NCBI GenBank assembly: GCA_938041435.1
Contig: CALISR010000005.1
Location: 1-39,945 of the forward strand
DNA: 39,945 bases
Origin: an uncultured Candidatus Saccharibacteria bacterium
GTDB lineage: Bacteria; Patescibacteriota; Saccharimonadia; Saccharimonadales; Saccharimonadaceae
Reading direction: 5' to 3'
Part shown: positions 30,262 to 37,978 of the stretch, one piece after another
Position numbering within the stretch: position 1 is the first letter of the stretch
Layout of the letters: every line of letters starts with the position of its first letter
Notes under the pieces: model-generated
What the model saw: the letters and a program-made list of their open reading frames with translations, nothing else
The model's database searches: none
What the model was told of the DNA's origin: nothing
Translations under genes and position numbers: made by a program

Positions 30262-31641
30262 ATGAGTATGGAACTACCCGAGCGAACAATGCAATTTATT
30301 GACTCATGGCTGACACTGCGGAGCAAGTGGCTCTCGTGGCCAGGCTTTACGGTCGCGATTGCCCAGCAAGATGAGGTTGTATTTCATCGCGCCTATGGTG
30401 CTGCCGACCAAGCGACTGCTGTGCCGCTTACGACGAACCATCTGCTGCGTGCGGCATCGCACTCTAAGATGTTTACCGCAACGGCACTACTGCAGCTGCA
30501 GGAGCAGGGGTTATTGCAGATCGATGATACCATTACGACATACCTGCCATGGCTGGCTGAGCACCCCGATGCCCGCTGGCAAACTATTACATTGCGGCAA
30601 CTGCTGAGTCATTCAGCTGGTGTGATTCGCGATGGGACGGTAGCGGGATTTTGGCAGGGAGAAGCAGCCTTTCCTGATTATGCGACATTGCAGCAGCAAA
30701 TGATGCAGACCCGTCTGGTGTGTGAGCCAAATACAGAGTTTAAATATTCGAATTTTGGGTTTGCTCTGCTTGGACAGGTGATTACACAGGTGAGTGGCCA
30801 GTCGTATGCCGAGTATGTGACAGAACACATCATCCAGCCGCTTGGCTTGTCTCATACTGTGCCAGAATATTCTCCTGATTTATCTATGGCAACTGGCTAT
30901 AGCCGTATGACGCTAGCCCAGCAGCGACGGGCTTACCCACACCTCATGACGGGGGTATTACAGCCAGCGGCTGGCTTTTGTACGACTGCTCATGATCTCG
31001 CCCGCTTTGTGGCTGCGTTGCAGGTTGGTTCGGGAAAGCTGCTTCGCGATGCGACCAAGCGTGAAATGCAGCGCCGCGCCTGGGGTTACACCAACGCACC
31101 AAGTACAGCAATGGCCTATGGCTTGGGTGTCAATGTCGAACAATGCGCCGACGGTACTGCGCTCATCGGCCACAGCGGTCGTTTTCCTGGGTTTGTTAGC
31201 CGAACATGGCTTCGTACGCGTGATCATGTGGTTGTGTCTGTAATGGCGAATGCACGAGATGCCGCACCAGATGAGATGGTGCGCTCGATTTTGGCTATTA
31301 TTGATGCGTTTGGTGATGAACAGCAGACGAGTGTAGAGCTTTGTCGCTTTGAGGGGCGCTTTGCTAATCAGTACAATATATACCAGGTCGTCGCAACGCG
31401 CCACGGGCTGCAGCTCATCAACCCAAATACATGGCAGCCGTTTGCAGCAGCGGAATCATTAGAAGTTGTGGATGATACAACACTACGTATTGTACGCGGT
31501 AGCCATTTTAATTACTATGGCGAGGATATCACCTACGAGTTTGATGCAGCAGGTGAACCAAAAGCAATAGCGATTAGCGGTATGCGGAGTGTAGCTTCTC
31601 GCGATGGTGATGTGCCGCCGCAATACTTTGATGGTGTTTGA
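30262..31641 (+). CDS. Serine hydrolase, beta-lactamase/PBP4* family
   Basis: 459 residues. The active-site set of the class C beta-lactamase-like superfamily is complete: S66HSK69 (SxxK), Y162SN164 (YxN), and the third motif HSGRFPG near residue 305. GYSRM and HDLARF are typical of PBP4*/esterase relatives. After the domain (about residue 350) about 100 residues form an extra C-terminal part, probably a small beta-barrel as in other AmpH/EstB-type proteins. There is no signal peptide, so it is likely cytosolic, which argues against peptidoglycan peptidase activity and for an esterase or D-amino-peptidase role. The two starts (ATG 30262 and 30268) are close; promoter placement favours the first. 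Confidence 0.85.
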   Translation: MSMELPERTMQFIDSWLTLRSKWLSWPGFTVAIAQQDEVVFHRAYGAADQATAVPLTTNHLLRAASHSKMFTATALLQLQEQGLLQIDDTITTYLPWLAEHPDARWQTITLRQLLSHSAGVIRDGTVAGFWQGEAAFPDYATLQQQMMQTRLVCEPNTEFKYSNFGFALLGQVITQVSGQSYAEYVTEHIIQPLGLSHTVPEYSPDLSMATGYSRMTLAQQRRAYPHLMTGVLQPAAGFCTTAHDLARFVAALQVGSGKLLRDATKREMQRRAWGYTNAPSTAMAYGLGVNVEQCADGTALIGHSGRFPGFVSRTWLRTRDHVVVSVMANARDAAPDEMVRSILAIIDAFGDEQQTSVELCRFEGRFANQYNIYQVVATRHGLQLINPNTWQPFAAAESLEVVDDTTLRIVRGSHFNYYGEDITYEFDAAGEPKAIAISGMRSVASRDGDVPPQYFDGV

Positions 31642-31748
31642 TGAATAAACTGAATGACATACTATGCAGACATATAGTGTCACCCAAAGAAGCAGTGGAT
31701 AAGAGTAGATGAGCTTGAAACCAATGGGGTGCGAGTACCCTACCGATA

Positions 31749-32210
31749 TTATCGCAAATCAAAAATATCCAACGCGCCAAATTTCCCTGTCAGCATGGTG
31801 CGCTCGATGATGTGTGGGGCGATTGCTTTGGAGAATTTTTTAGGGCGTGTTTTGGCGGGGAGGTCGAGCACGGTACTAAGCGCATAGACAAAGAATTGAT
31901 AGCGATGCGTGCCAAAGGCGGGGTGTGGGCCGCCCCAGCCTGGCTTGCCCCAGGTGGTGGTACCTTCGACGGCGCCGTGGGGGAGGTAGTCGCTGCCAAT
32001 TTCTGTGGTGGTAGGTGGAAGATTCCAAACAATCCAGTGGTAGAAGCCACCAATGAAGGGTGCGTCGGGGCTATAGCACACGACGGCGAGGCTCTGGGTG
32101 TCATCAGGGACGTCGCTGATGGCGAGAGGTGGTCGCTGGTTGCCGCCGAAGCGCGAGTAGATCTTTGGTATTTTGGCGTTGTTTTTGAAGGCGGGGCTGG
32201 TGACTTTCAT
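31749..32210 (-). CDS. YbhB/YbcL-type PEBP family protein
   Basis: 153 residues from ATG 32210; the upstream extension contains the promoter and is rejected. The PEBP ligand pocket is seen as SPDAPFIGGFYHWIVWNLP (near residues 47-65), GWGGPHPAFGTHRYQFFVYAL and the last helix. Bacterial PEBP proteins of this type are small cytosolic or periplasmic proteins whose natural ligand is not established; eukaryotic relatives inhibit kinases. A kinase-fold protein is coded in this window at 1909-2856, but they are far apart and no link is shown. There is no signal peptide. Confidence 0.88.
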   Translation of the reverse strand: MKVTSPAFKNNAKIPKIYSRFGGNQRPPLAISDVPDDTQSLAVVCYSPDAPFIGGFYHWIVWNLPPTTTEIGSDYLPHGAVEGTTTWGKPGWGGPHPAFGTHRYQFFVYALSTVLDLPAKTRPKKFSKAIAPHIIERTMLTGKFGALDIFDLR

Positions 32211-32216
32211 GGTTAT

Positions 32217-32231
32217 AGTATACCGTATACT
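32217..32231. promoter_or_regulatory. Palindromic double -10 before the PEBP gene
   Basis: AGTATAC-C-GTATACT is a perfect 15-base palindrome. On the minus strand TATACT (32217-32222) lies 6 bases before ATG 32210, giving a leaderless start. The mirrored copy is a plus-strand TATACT (32226-32231) pointing toward the Fic gene. It may be both promoter and operator. Confidence 0.5.
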
Positions 32232-32296
32232 GGTCATGCTCGCCAGAATAATTTCGATCAAATGGCATACAGGTTTGTGTGATAGGCGATAAAAGC

Positions 32297-32328
32297 GTGA
32301 AAATAGGTTTTTATATGGATATTTTCAC
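32297..32328 (+). promoter_or_regulatory. Inverted repeat upstream of the Fic gene
   Basis: GTGAAAATA (32297-32305) and TATTTTCAC (32320-32328) are exact inverted copies separated by 14 bases, just upstream of the -10 box. It is a plausible operator for a dimeric regulator. Confidence 0.5.
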
Positions 32329-32334
32329 ACTTTA

Positions 32335-32343
32335 TGCTATACT
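32335..32343 (+). promoter_or_regulatory. Extended -10 promoter of the leaderless Fic gene
   Basis: TGC-TATACT (hexamer 32338-32343), 6 bases before ATG 32350, so +1 falls on the start codon. The -35 region is occupied by the right arm of the inverted repeat. Confidence 0.65.
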
Positions 32344-32349
32344 TATAGT

Positions 32350-33228
32350 ATGGTTCGTCAGGCAAAAAAGGAAGTACTCGCCCAGCTGTTCCAGCGCTAT
32401 CGAGCGTGTGCGCAGGATAATGATGCTGCTCTTTATGAAATTGCCATGAGTGAATTGCCTGAGATGGTTTATCATTCAAATGCAATCGAGAACTCGACGC
32501 TGACACTCCACGAGACAGAAGCAATTATTATGCGCGATATGATCACAAAGGATCATGAAATCCGAGAGGTGTTTGAGGCGAAAAATTTGGCATATGTTAT
32601 GACACAATTGCTCAATAAACCACCCGAGAAACTAACAACCGAGCTGCTTCTTTCGCTTCACGCACTGCTTATGGCTGGTATTCGTCATGACATTGCGGGG
32701 CGATTTCGAAGTGGTAAACAATGGGTGCGGGTCGGGAGCCACGTCGGGGCAAATCCGGCGTTTGTACCGGGGCTTATTGCCGAGTTGCTTCGTGAGTATG
32801 ACCAGTGTGATGATGAGTATTTTCTTGATGCGATTGCTCGATTCCATGCTGAGTTTGAGCTGATTCATCCATTTCTTGACGGCAATGGGCGGATTGGCCG
32901 CGTTATTATTAACCAACAGCTTATGCAAAAAGGCTACCCGCCAATTATTATCCAAAGTAAGCACAAACATCGCGATTATTATCCACTTTTTGATGTGTAT
33001 GAGCGAACGAATCGTTGTGACGGATTTGCCGATCTTTTCGCACTTCTTTTGCAGGAGTCACTTCATAAGCGGATTGCGTTGCTGTCGTCGCGGCGTGTTA
33101 TCACGGTAGCCCAGTGGGCAAAGCGACACGGTATCGCTGGTAATGCGGCCGCGAATAAAGCAGCGCGCCAGACCATTCCAGCCTTTCGGATGCGTGGGGT
33201 GTGGATGATTGGAGATGACGCTGCGTGA
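32350..33228 (+). CDS. Fic-domain AMP-transferase with N-terminal inhibitory motif
   Basis: 292 residues. The active loop H173PFLDGNGRIGR is a perfect Fic motif with H173, D177 and R181. Near the N-terminus S43NAIE47N48 fits the (S/T)xxxE(G/N) inhibitory helix, whose glutamate blocks ATP; this makes it a class II (self-inhibited) Fic protein. GRFRSGKQWVRVG and FHAEFELIHPF are further family blocks. The C-terminal part (about 230-292) resembles a winged helix (RRVITVAQWAKRHGIAGNAAANKA), so it may bind DNA and control its own promoter. Fic enzymes attach AMP (or, in related classes, other groups) to hydroxyl side chains of target proteins. The target is unknown. It is coupled to the following methyltransferase gene by a 4-base overlap. 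Confidence 0.93.
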   Translation: MVRQAKKEVLAQLFQRYRACAQDNDAALYEIAMSELPEMVYHSNAIENSTLTLHETEAIIMRDMITKDHEIREVFEAKNLAYVMTQLLNKPPEKLTTELLLSLHALLMAGIRHDIAGRFRSGKQWVRVGSHVGANPAFVPGLIAELLREYDQCDDEYFLDAIARFHAEFELIHPFLDGNGRIGRVIINQQLMQKGYPPIIIQSKHKHRDYYPLFDVYERTNRCDGFADLFALLLQESLHKRIALLSSRRVITVAQWAKRHGIAGNAAANKAARQTIPAFRMRGVWMIGDDAA

Positions 33229-33848
33229 TTACCGACCAACTTCTCCACACTTACCCAATCATCTCCGACCAAGTAGAGGAGCGTGAGCTGCGGGTTTTGC
33301 TGCGTGAGCTCGAGCGGCTTCTAGAAGCTGGTTACCAGGGGTCGGTTGTTGAATTTGGCTGCTATGTGGGGACGACGAGTTTGTTTATTCGGCGCTTGCT
33401 CGATGCGTATCAGCACGCGGGAGCCTTTCACGTCTATGATTCGTTTGCTGGTTTGCCAGAGAAGTCGGCGCAGGATGCGAGCGCAGCTGGTGAGCAGTTT
33501 GTGGCAGGGGAGCTTGCTGCAACGCGCAAGGGATTTCTCCAGCAGTTCAAGAAAGCCGGGCTGCGCCCACCAGTGGTGCATAAGGGCTGGTTTGCCGAGC
33601 TTACGCCACGCGATGTGCCCGAGGATATTATGTTTGCCTTTCTCGATGGCGACTACTACCAGTCGATTATGGATTCGCTCTGGCTCGTGACGCCGAAGCT
33701 GACTCCTGATGCAGTGCTGGTGGTGGATGATTATGCCAATGAGGCGCTGCCTGGTGCGGCTCGGGCGGCCGATGCGTGGCTGCAGGCGCACCCTGGATTC
33801 CGCTGCCGGGTGGAGGCGAGCTTGGCGGTTATGACCGCAAAAAAATAA
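33225..33848 (+). CDS. TylF/MycF-like SAM-dependent methyltransferase
   Basis: 207 residues. The SAM-binding loop VVEFGCYVGTTSLFIRRLL (residues about 44-62) follows a helical N-terminus; FHVYDSFAGLP is motif 2; FLDGDYYQSI with DGD and VLVVDDY supply the metal- and catalytic-type aspartates of the TylF/MycF group of O-methyltransferases. The start GTG 33225 overlaps the Fic stop (GTGA), so its translation depends on the upstream gene. The acceptor is unknown; family members act on sugars of macrolides and other metabolites. A joint job with the Fic protein is suggested only by coupling. Confidence 0.8.
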   Translation: MITDQLLHTYPIISDQVEERELRVLLRELERLLEAGYQGSVVEFGCYVGTTSLFIRRLLDAYQHAGAFHVYDSFAGLPEKSAQDASAAGEQFVAGELAATRKGFLQQFKKAGLRPPVVHKGWFAELTPRDVPEDIMFAFLDGDYYQSIMDSLWLVTPKLTPDAVLVVDDYANEALPGAARAADAWLQAHPGFRCRVEASLAVMTAKK

Positions 33849-34114
33849 CCAACGGCTGGTACGCAGTTGGTAGAGTGATGACGCTATCAAGATAGGGGTG
33901 TCGTCTCCGCAGAACCACGGTGACGCCACCCCGTGTCTAAATGGTAGTGGAATGATGCACTGATGTCAATAGTCTTCTTTGGCTTCGGGTCACAAATAAT
34001 GTACTCAGGTTGATGAATCGCAACCTAAATGCGCGCTGAATAGCGCGCGGACTTCGGCTGATTGGACATTTCATTTCCCACCGTGTGTTTCATATTCGTG
34101 ACACCTGTTATCCA
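33849..34114. other. Structured intergenic region upstream of the arc operon
   Basis: No gene is seen, but four foldable elements occur. (1) CCAAC/GTTGG around 33849-33870. (2) A long stem 33895-33932: GGGGTG, CGTC and CCG pair with CGG, GACG and CACCCC, separated by two symmetrical one-base mismatches, with an 8-base loop. (3) AGGTTG (34007-34012) with CAACCT (34021-34026). (4) GCGCGCT (34031-34037) with AGCGCGC (34042-34048), loop GAAT. They lie before the arcA promoter, so they are not part of its leader. They could form a separate small RNA or the 3' end of the Fic transcript. On the minus strand TTGACA-N17-TACCAT could drive an RNA through element 2. Confidence 0.4.
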
Positions 34115-34142
34115 TTGCACTTACCTCATAACATGCTACAAT
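34115..34142 (+). promoter_or_regulatory. Promoter of the arc operon
   Basis: -35 TTGCAC (34115-34120), 16-base spacer ending in TGC, -10 TACAAT (34137-34142). Predicted +1 is about 34149; the leader is about 29 bases with AGGGGG before GTG 34178. Confidence 0.7.
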
Positions 34143-34177
34143 GAAAGCATCAACTATAAGCCACACAGGGGGAAAAG

Positions 34178-35413
34178 GTGGACGATCCAATTCATATTAC
34201 ATCAGAGATTGGCCGGTTGAAGACAGTGCTCTTGCATCGGCCGGGTGAGGAGCTCGAGCATCTCACACCAGAACATTTGCAGCGCCTATTGTTTGACGAT
34301 ATTCCGTATCTCAAGGTTGCGCAGCAGGAGCATGACCGCTTTGCGGAGTTGCTCCGCTCGCGTGGGGTCGAAGTGTTGTACTTAGATGAACTTGCCGCCG
34401 AGGCACTCGCTGACGAAGCAGTGCGGCGGCAATTTGTTGTTGAGATGCTGGTGGCGTCGAAGCAAGATAACCAGCGGGCATCGCGGACGCTCGCTGAGTA
34501 TTTGCTTGGGATGGAGCCGCGCCAGATGGTGCGCAAGCTGATGGCGGGGGTGCGCAAAGATGAGATTAGCCTGCCGCCCGAGCAGCAGCAACTTCACACG
34601 ATGGTCGCGCATGAGCAATATCCGTTTTATCTTGACCCAATGCCGAACCTCTACTTCACGCGCGACCCAGCAGCGGCGATTGGCCAAGGTTTGACGATCA
34701 ACAAGATGCACTGGCCAGCTCGGCGGCGTGAGTCACTCTTTATGCGCTATATTATCGATTTCCATCCACGCTTTGCTGGCAAGAACGTACCGACCTGGTA
34801 TGATCGCAGCCAACCATTTTCAATTGAGGGCGGTGATGAGCTGGTGCTTAATAACCACACGATGGCCATCGGTATTAGTGAGCGCACCTCACCAGAGGCG
34901 ATTGAGCTGATGGCGACGAAGCTCTTTGCTGAGTCGAATTTTGATACGGTGATTGCCCTTGAAATCCCCAAGAGTCATGCCTTTATGCATCTGGACACTG
35001 TCTTTACGATGATTGACCATGACAAATTTACTATCCACCCTGAGATTCGAGGCTTTGAAGGGCGGATGAATATCTTCGTCTTGCATAAGATAGACGGGCA
35101 GACCTACCCAACCATTACCAAAGAACATAATCTTGAGCAGGTGCTCAGCCAAGCCCTTGGCGTGCCGTCGATTACCTTGATCGAATGCGGTGGCGGTGAT
35201 GATATCGCTGCAGCGCGCGAGCAGTGGAATGATGGGAGCAATACCTTGGCGATTGCTCCTGGGGTGGTGGTCACCTACGACCGCAACTACGTCACCAACC
35301 AAAAACTGCGTGAGGCAGGCGTCGAAGTGCTGGAGATTACTGGCTCAGAGCTTGGCCGGGGCCGTGGCGGGCCACGCTGCATGAGTATGCCATTAATACG
35401 AGAGGATGTGTAA
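34178..35413 (+). CDS. arcA: Arginine deiminase
   Basis: 411 residues, normal length. ArcA hydrolyses arginine to citrulline and ammonia. Visible motifs: an N-terminal block ITSEIGRLKTVLLHRPG, LYFTRDP (158-164), IEGGDE (216-221), the catalytic-type MH271LD273TVF, and the C-terminal GRGRGGPRC401MSMP with the nucleophilic cysteine. The start is GTG 34178 with AGGGGG 6 bases upstream; it is the first gene of the arcA-arcB-arcD-ddaH-arcC operon, and arcB starts on the base after its stop codon. It is cytosolic. I see no ArgR box in the promoter, so control is unclear. Confidence 0.97.
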   Translation: MDDPIHITSEIGRLKTVLLHRPGEELEHLTPEHLQRLLFDDIPYLKVAQQEHDRFAELLRSRGVEVLYLDELAAEALADEAVRRQFVVEMLVASKQDNQRASRTLAEYLLGMEPRQMVRKLMAGVRKDEISLPPEQQQLHTMVAHEQYPFYLDPMPNLYFTRDPAAAIGQGLTINKMHWPARRRESLFMRYIIDFHPRFAGKNVPTWYDRSQPFSIEGGDELVLNNHTMAIGISERTSPEAIELMATKLFAESNFDTVIALEIPKSHAFMHLDTVFTMIDHDKFTIHPEIRGFEGRMNIFVLHKIDGQTYPTITKEHNLEQVLSQALGVPSITLIECGGGDDIAAAREQWNDGSNTLAIAPGVVVTYDRNYVTNQKLREAGVEVLEITGSELGRGRGGPRCMSMPLIREDV

Positions 35414-36409
35414 ATGAACCTACCAACCAATCTAAAAAACCGCTCATTCTTAGCCCTCAAGGACTTTTCATCAGAGGAAATCCGGCAGATGCTCGACCTG
35501 GCGCATGAGCTCAAAAAGCTTAAGCGCGAGGGTGTGCCGCACCGCTTGCACGAGGGTAAGCAGGTCGCCCTCTTGTTTGAGAAGAACTCGACGCGTACGC
35601 GCTGCGCCTTTACGGTAGCGGCCAATGATCTTGGCGTTGCGCCGGAGTTTCTCGGTAAGGATGACATTCAGCTCGGTAAAAAGGAGTCGGTTGAGGATAC
35701 CGCCAAGGTGCTGGGCCGGATGTTTGATGGGATTGAGTTCCGCGGCTTTAAGCACTCGACGGTGGAAGACTTGGCCAAGCACGCTGGCGTACCGGTGTGG
35801 AATGGTTTGACCGACCAGTTCCACCCGACGCAGATCTTGGCCGACTTTATGACGCTCGAGGAGCACGTTGGGCCGCTGGCTGGCACCAAGCTGGTTTTTG
35901 TCGGTGATGGGCGCAACAATATGGCCAATAGCCTGATGATTGGCTCGGCCAAGATGGGCATTGACTTCCGCATCTTAGCGCCAGCTGAGCTGCACCCGAG
36001 CAGTGAGCTGGTTGATCTCGCTCGGGCGATTGCTGCCGAGACTGGTGCGCAGATTACCGTGACGGATGATCGCGCCGCGGCCCTCGAGGGAGCTGATGCG
36101 ATCTATACCGACGTGTGGGTGTCGATGGGTGAGGAGGCGCAGTTTGCTGAGCGGATTGCTTTGCTCAGGCCCTACCAGGTAAACCGCGCGATGCTTGACG
36201 AGACGCACAATCCACAGGTTAAGTTCTTGCACTGCTTGCCAGCCTTCCACGATCTCAATACCGAGACGGGGCTGAAGATCTACCAAGAGTACGGCCTTGA
36301 GAGTATGGAAGTGACGGACGAGGTGTTCCGGAGCGAGCACAGTGTGGTCTTCGACGAAGCGGAGAACCGCATGCACACGATTAAGGCAGTGATGGCACTG
36401 ACGTTATAA
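35414..36409 (+). CDS. arcB: Ornithine carbamoyltransferase (catabolic)
   Basis: 331 residues. Carbamoyl-phosphate site S59TRTR63, HPTQ (137-140), ornithine-side DVWVSMGE (233-240) and HCLP (273-276) are intact. In the ADI pathway the enzyme runs toward citrulline plus phosphate giving ornithine and carbamoyl phosphate. The sequence does not separate catabolic from anabolic enzymes, but the position between arcA and arcD indicates the catabolic role. ATG 35414 directly follows the arcA stop codon, and arcA's GAGAGGATG-like end can act as ribosome site. Confidence 0.97.
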   Translation: MNLPTNLKNRSFLALKDFSSEEIRQMLDLAHELKKLKREGVPHRLHEGKQVALLFEKNSTRTRCAFTVAANDLGVAPEFLGKDDIQLGKKESVEDTAKVLGRMFDGIEFRGFKHSTVEDLAKHAGVPVWNGLTDQFHPTQILADFMTLEEHVGPLAGTKLVFVGDGRNNMANSLMIGSAKMGIDFRILAPAELHPSSELVDLARAIAAETGAQITVTDDRAAALEGADAIYTDVWVSMGEEAQFAERIALLRPYQVNRAMLDETHNPQVKFLHCLPAFHDLNTETGLKIYQEYGLESMEVTDEVFRSEHSVVFDEAENRMHTIKAVMALTL

Positions 36410-36439
36410 CAACTAACTGAGGCATAGGGGGCCTCACAT

Positions 36440-37915
36440 ATGACAACACAACAAAAACAACACGAGAGCAAGCTTGGGTGGCGATCGCTCACCGGGCTTG
36501 TCATCGGCAGCATGATTGGGGCTGGTATCTTCAATCTTGTCCGTAATACCGCAGAGTCGGCTGGGCCACTGGCGACGATTATCGCCTGGCTTGTCACTGG
36601 GGTGGGGATGGTGTTCCTCGTCCTGAGTTTTCGCAACCTTGCTGAGAAGCGGCCCGACCTTGACGCCGGTATCTATAGCTATGCCGAGGCAGGGTTTGGC
36701 AAATATGTTGGGTTCAACTCGGCTTGGGGGTACTGGATCTCGGCCTGGATTGGCAACATCGCCTATGCGGTGACTGCCTTTTCGGCACTTGGCTATTTCT
36801 TCCCGCAGCTGTTTGCTGATGGTCAAAACTGGGCTTCGGTGATTGGTATGTCGATCCTGCTGTGGGGTGTGCACTGTCTGATTCTCAGAGGTGTGCGCAC
36901 GGCGAGCGTAGTGAACTTGCTCATCACGATTGCCAAGATTGTTCCGCTGATTATCTTCCTTGTGGCGATCATCGCTGCCTTTAAGCTCGATATCTTCTCA
37001 AAAGATCTCTGGGGGCTGGCTGGCAGTAATTTCAGTCTTGGGTCAGTACTGAGCCAAGTGCAGAGTATGATGATCGTTACCGTCTGGGTGTTTATTGGCA
37101 TCGAGGGTGCGGTTGTGTTCTCGGGCCGGGCTAAGCAGCGCAGCGATGTCGTTAAGGCGACCTTTATTGGCTTTGCCGCCGTGCTTGCGCTCTATGTCTT
37201 GATGACCGTCCTGGCCTTTGGCGTGGCAACGCAGCCAGAGCTGGCCGGCCTCAAAGACCCAGCGATGGCCCTCTTGCTTGAGAAGGTGGTTGGGCCATGG
37301 GGTGCCTGGCTGGTCAATATTGGCTTGATTATTGCGGTGCTCGGTGGCTGGCTGGCTTGGACGATGTTTGCGGCTGAGCTGCCCTACCAAGCGGCAAAGG
37401 TTGGCACTTTTCCGACGTTTTTTGCCAAAGAGAACAAGGTTGGCGTGCCAAAGAACTCGCTGCTGGTGACCAACGCTTTGGTGCAGCTCTTTATCCTGAC
37501 GATACCGCTGACAAGTGGCTCGGTGTATAACATTGGTATTGCGATTGCGACATCGGCAATTCTCGTGCCCTATGCCTTGACAGCCTTTTACCAGCTGAAG
37601 TACTCGGCTCTCGAGAAGCCAGAGACGAAGGGCCGGGCGGCCAATATCTTGATTGGTGTGATGGCTAGTGTGTATAGCGTCTGGCTGGTTTATGCCGCGG
37701 GGGCAGAGAACCTGCTGGTGACGGTATTCTTGTATGTACCGGGTATCGTGGTCTATGGCCTCATGCGCAAGCAGCAAGGCAAGAAGCCGTTTACGGCGCT
37801 TGAGTGGCTGCTCGTCGCGGCACTGCTGGTGGCGCTGGCCTATGCGCTATTCCAGCTGCTGACTGGTGGGCTGGATAAGACACTGGGTATTACGATGCCC
37901 AAGCTGTTTAACTAA
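36440..37915 (+). CDS. arcD: Arginine/ornithine antiporter
   Basis: 491 residues with about 12-13 membrane segments of the APC superfamily. The first helix contains the substrate-binding GSMIGAGIFNL motif, as in ArcD/LysP-like basic amino-acid exchangers. It imports arginine and releases ornithine in one exchange step, needing no energy, which makes the pathway net ATP-yielding. The order arcA-arcB-arcD with about 30-base gaps supports one transcript. A GGGGG stretch is seen a few bases upstream of ATG. The C-terminal helix is followed by about ten polar residues. Confidence 0.94.
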   Translation: MTTQQKQHESKLGWRSLTGLVIGSMIGAGIFNLVRNTAESAGPLATIIAWLVTGVGMVFLVLSFRNLAEKRPDLDAGIYSYAEAGFGKYVGFNSAWGYWISAWIGNIAYAVTAFSALGYFFPQLFADGQNWASVIGMSILLWGVHCLILRGVRTASVVNLLITIAKIVPLIIFLVAIIAAFKLDIFSKDLWGLAGSNFSLGSVLSQVQSMMIVTVWVFIGIEGAVVFSGRAKQRSDVVKATFIGFAAVLALYVLMTVLAFGVATQPELAGLKDPAMALLLEKVVGPWGAWLVNIGLIIAVLGGWLAWTMFAAELPYQAAKVGTFPTFFAKENKVGVPKNSLLVTNALVQLFILTIPLTSGSVYNIGIAIATSAILVPYALTAFYQLKYSALEKPETKGRAANILIGVMASVYSVWLVYAAGAENLLVTVFLYVPGIVVYGLMRKQQGKKPFTALEWLLVAALLVALAYALFQLLTGGLDKTLGITMPKLFN

Positions 37916-37923
37916 TGAGGAGC

Positions 37924-37957
37924 CATGCGGTGCGCCAAGAATAGGGCGCACCGCATG
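37924..37957 (+). repeat. Perfect intercistronic hairpin between arcD and ddaH
   Basis: A 13-bp perfect stem (37924-37936 with 37945-37957, outer bases CATGCGG/CCGCATG) with loop AAGAATAG. No T-tract follows, so it is more likely an mRNA processing or stability element than a terminator. The next gene starts 22 bases later, and the stem covers the in-frame upstream ATG at 37925. Confidence 0.7.
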
Positions 37958-37978
37958 AGTATAAGAGAAAGGAGTGTG

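Noticed and set aside
33849..33935. tRNA-like stretch (CAGTTGGTAGAG resembles a D-loop)
   Set aside because: No GTTCGAATC-type T-loop, no 7-bp acceptor pairing and no clear anticodon stem; better explained by other hairpins.
37043..37777. Open frame of 244 codons opposite arcD
   Set aside because: Antisense shadow of a clear transporter gene, with no promoter or ribosome site.
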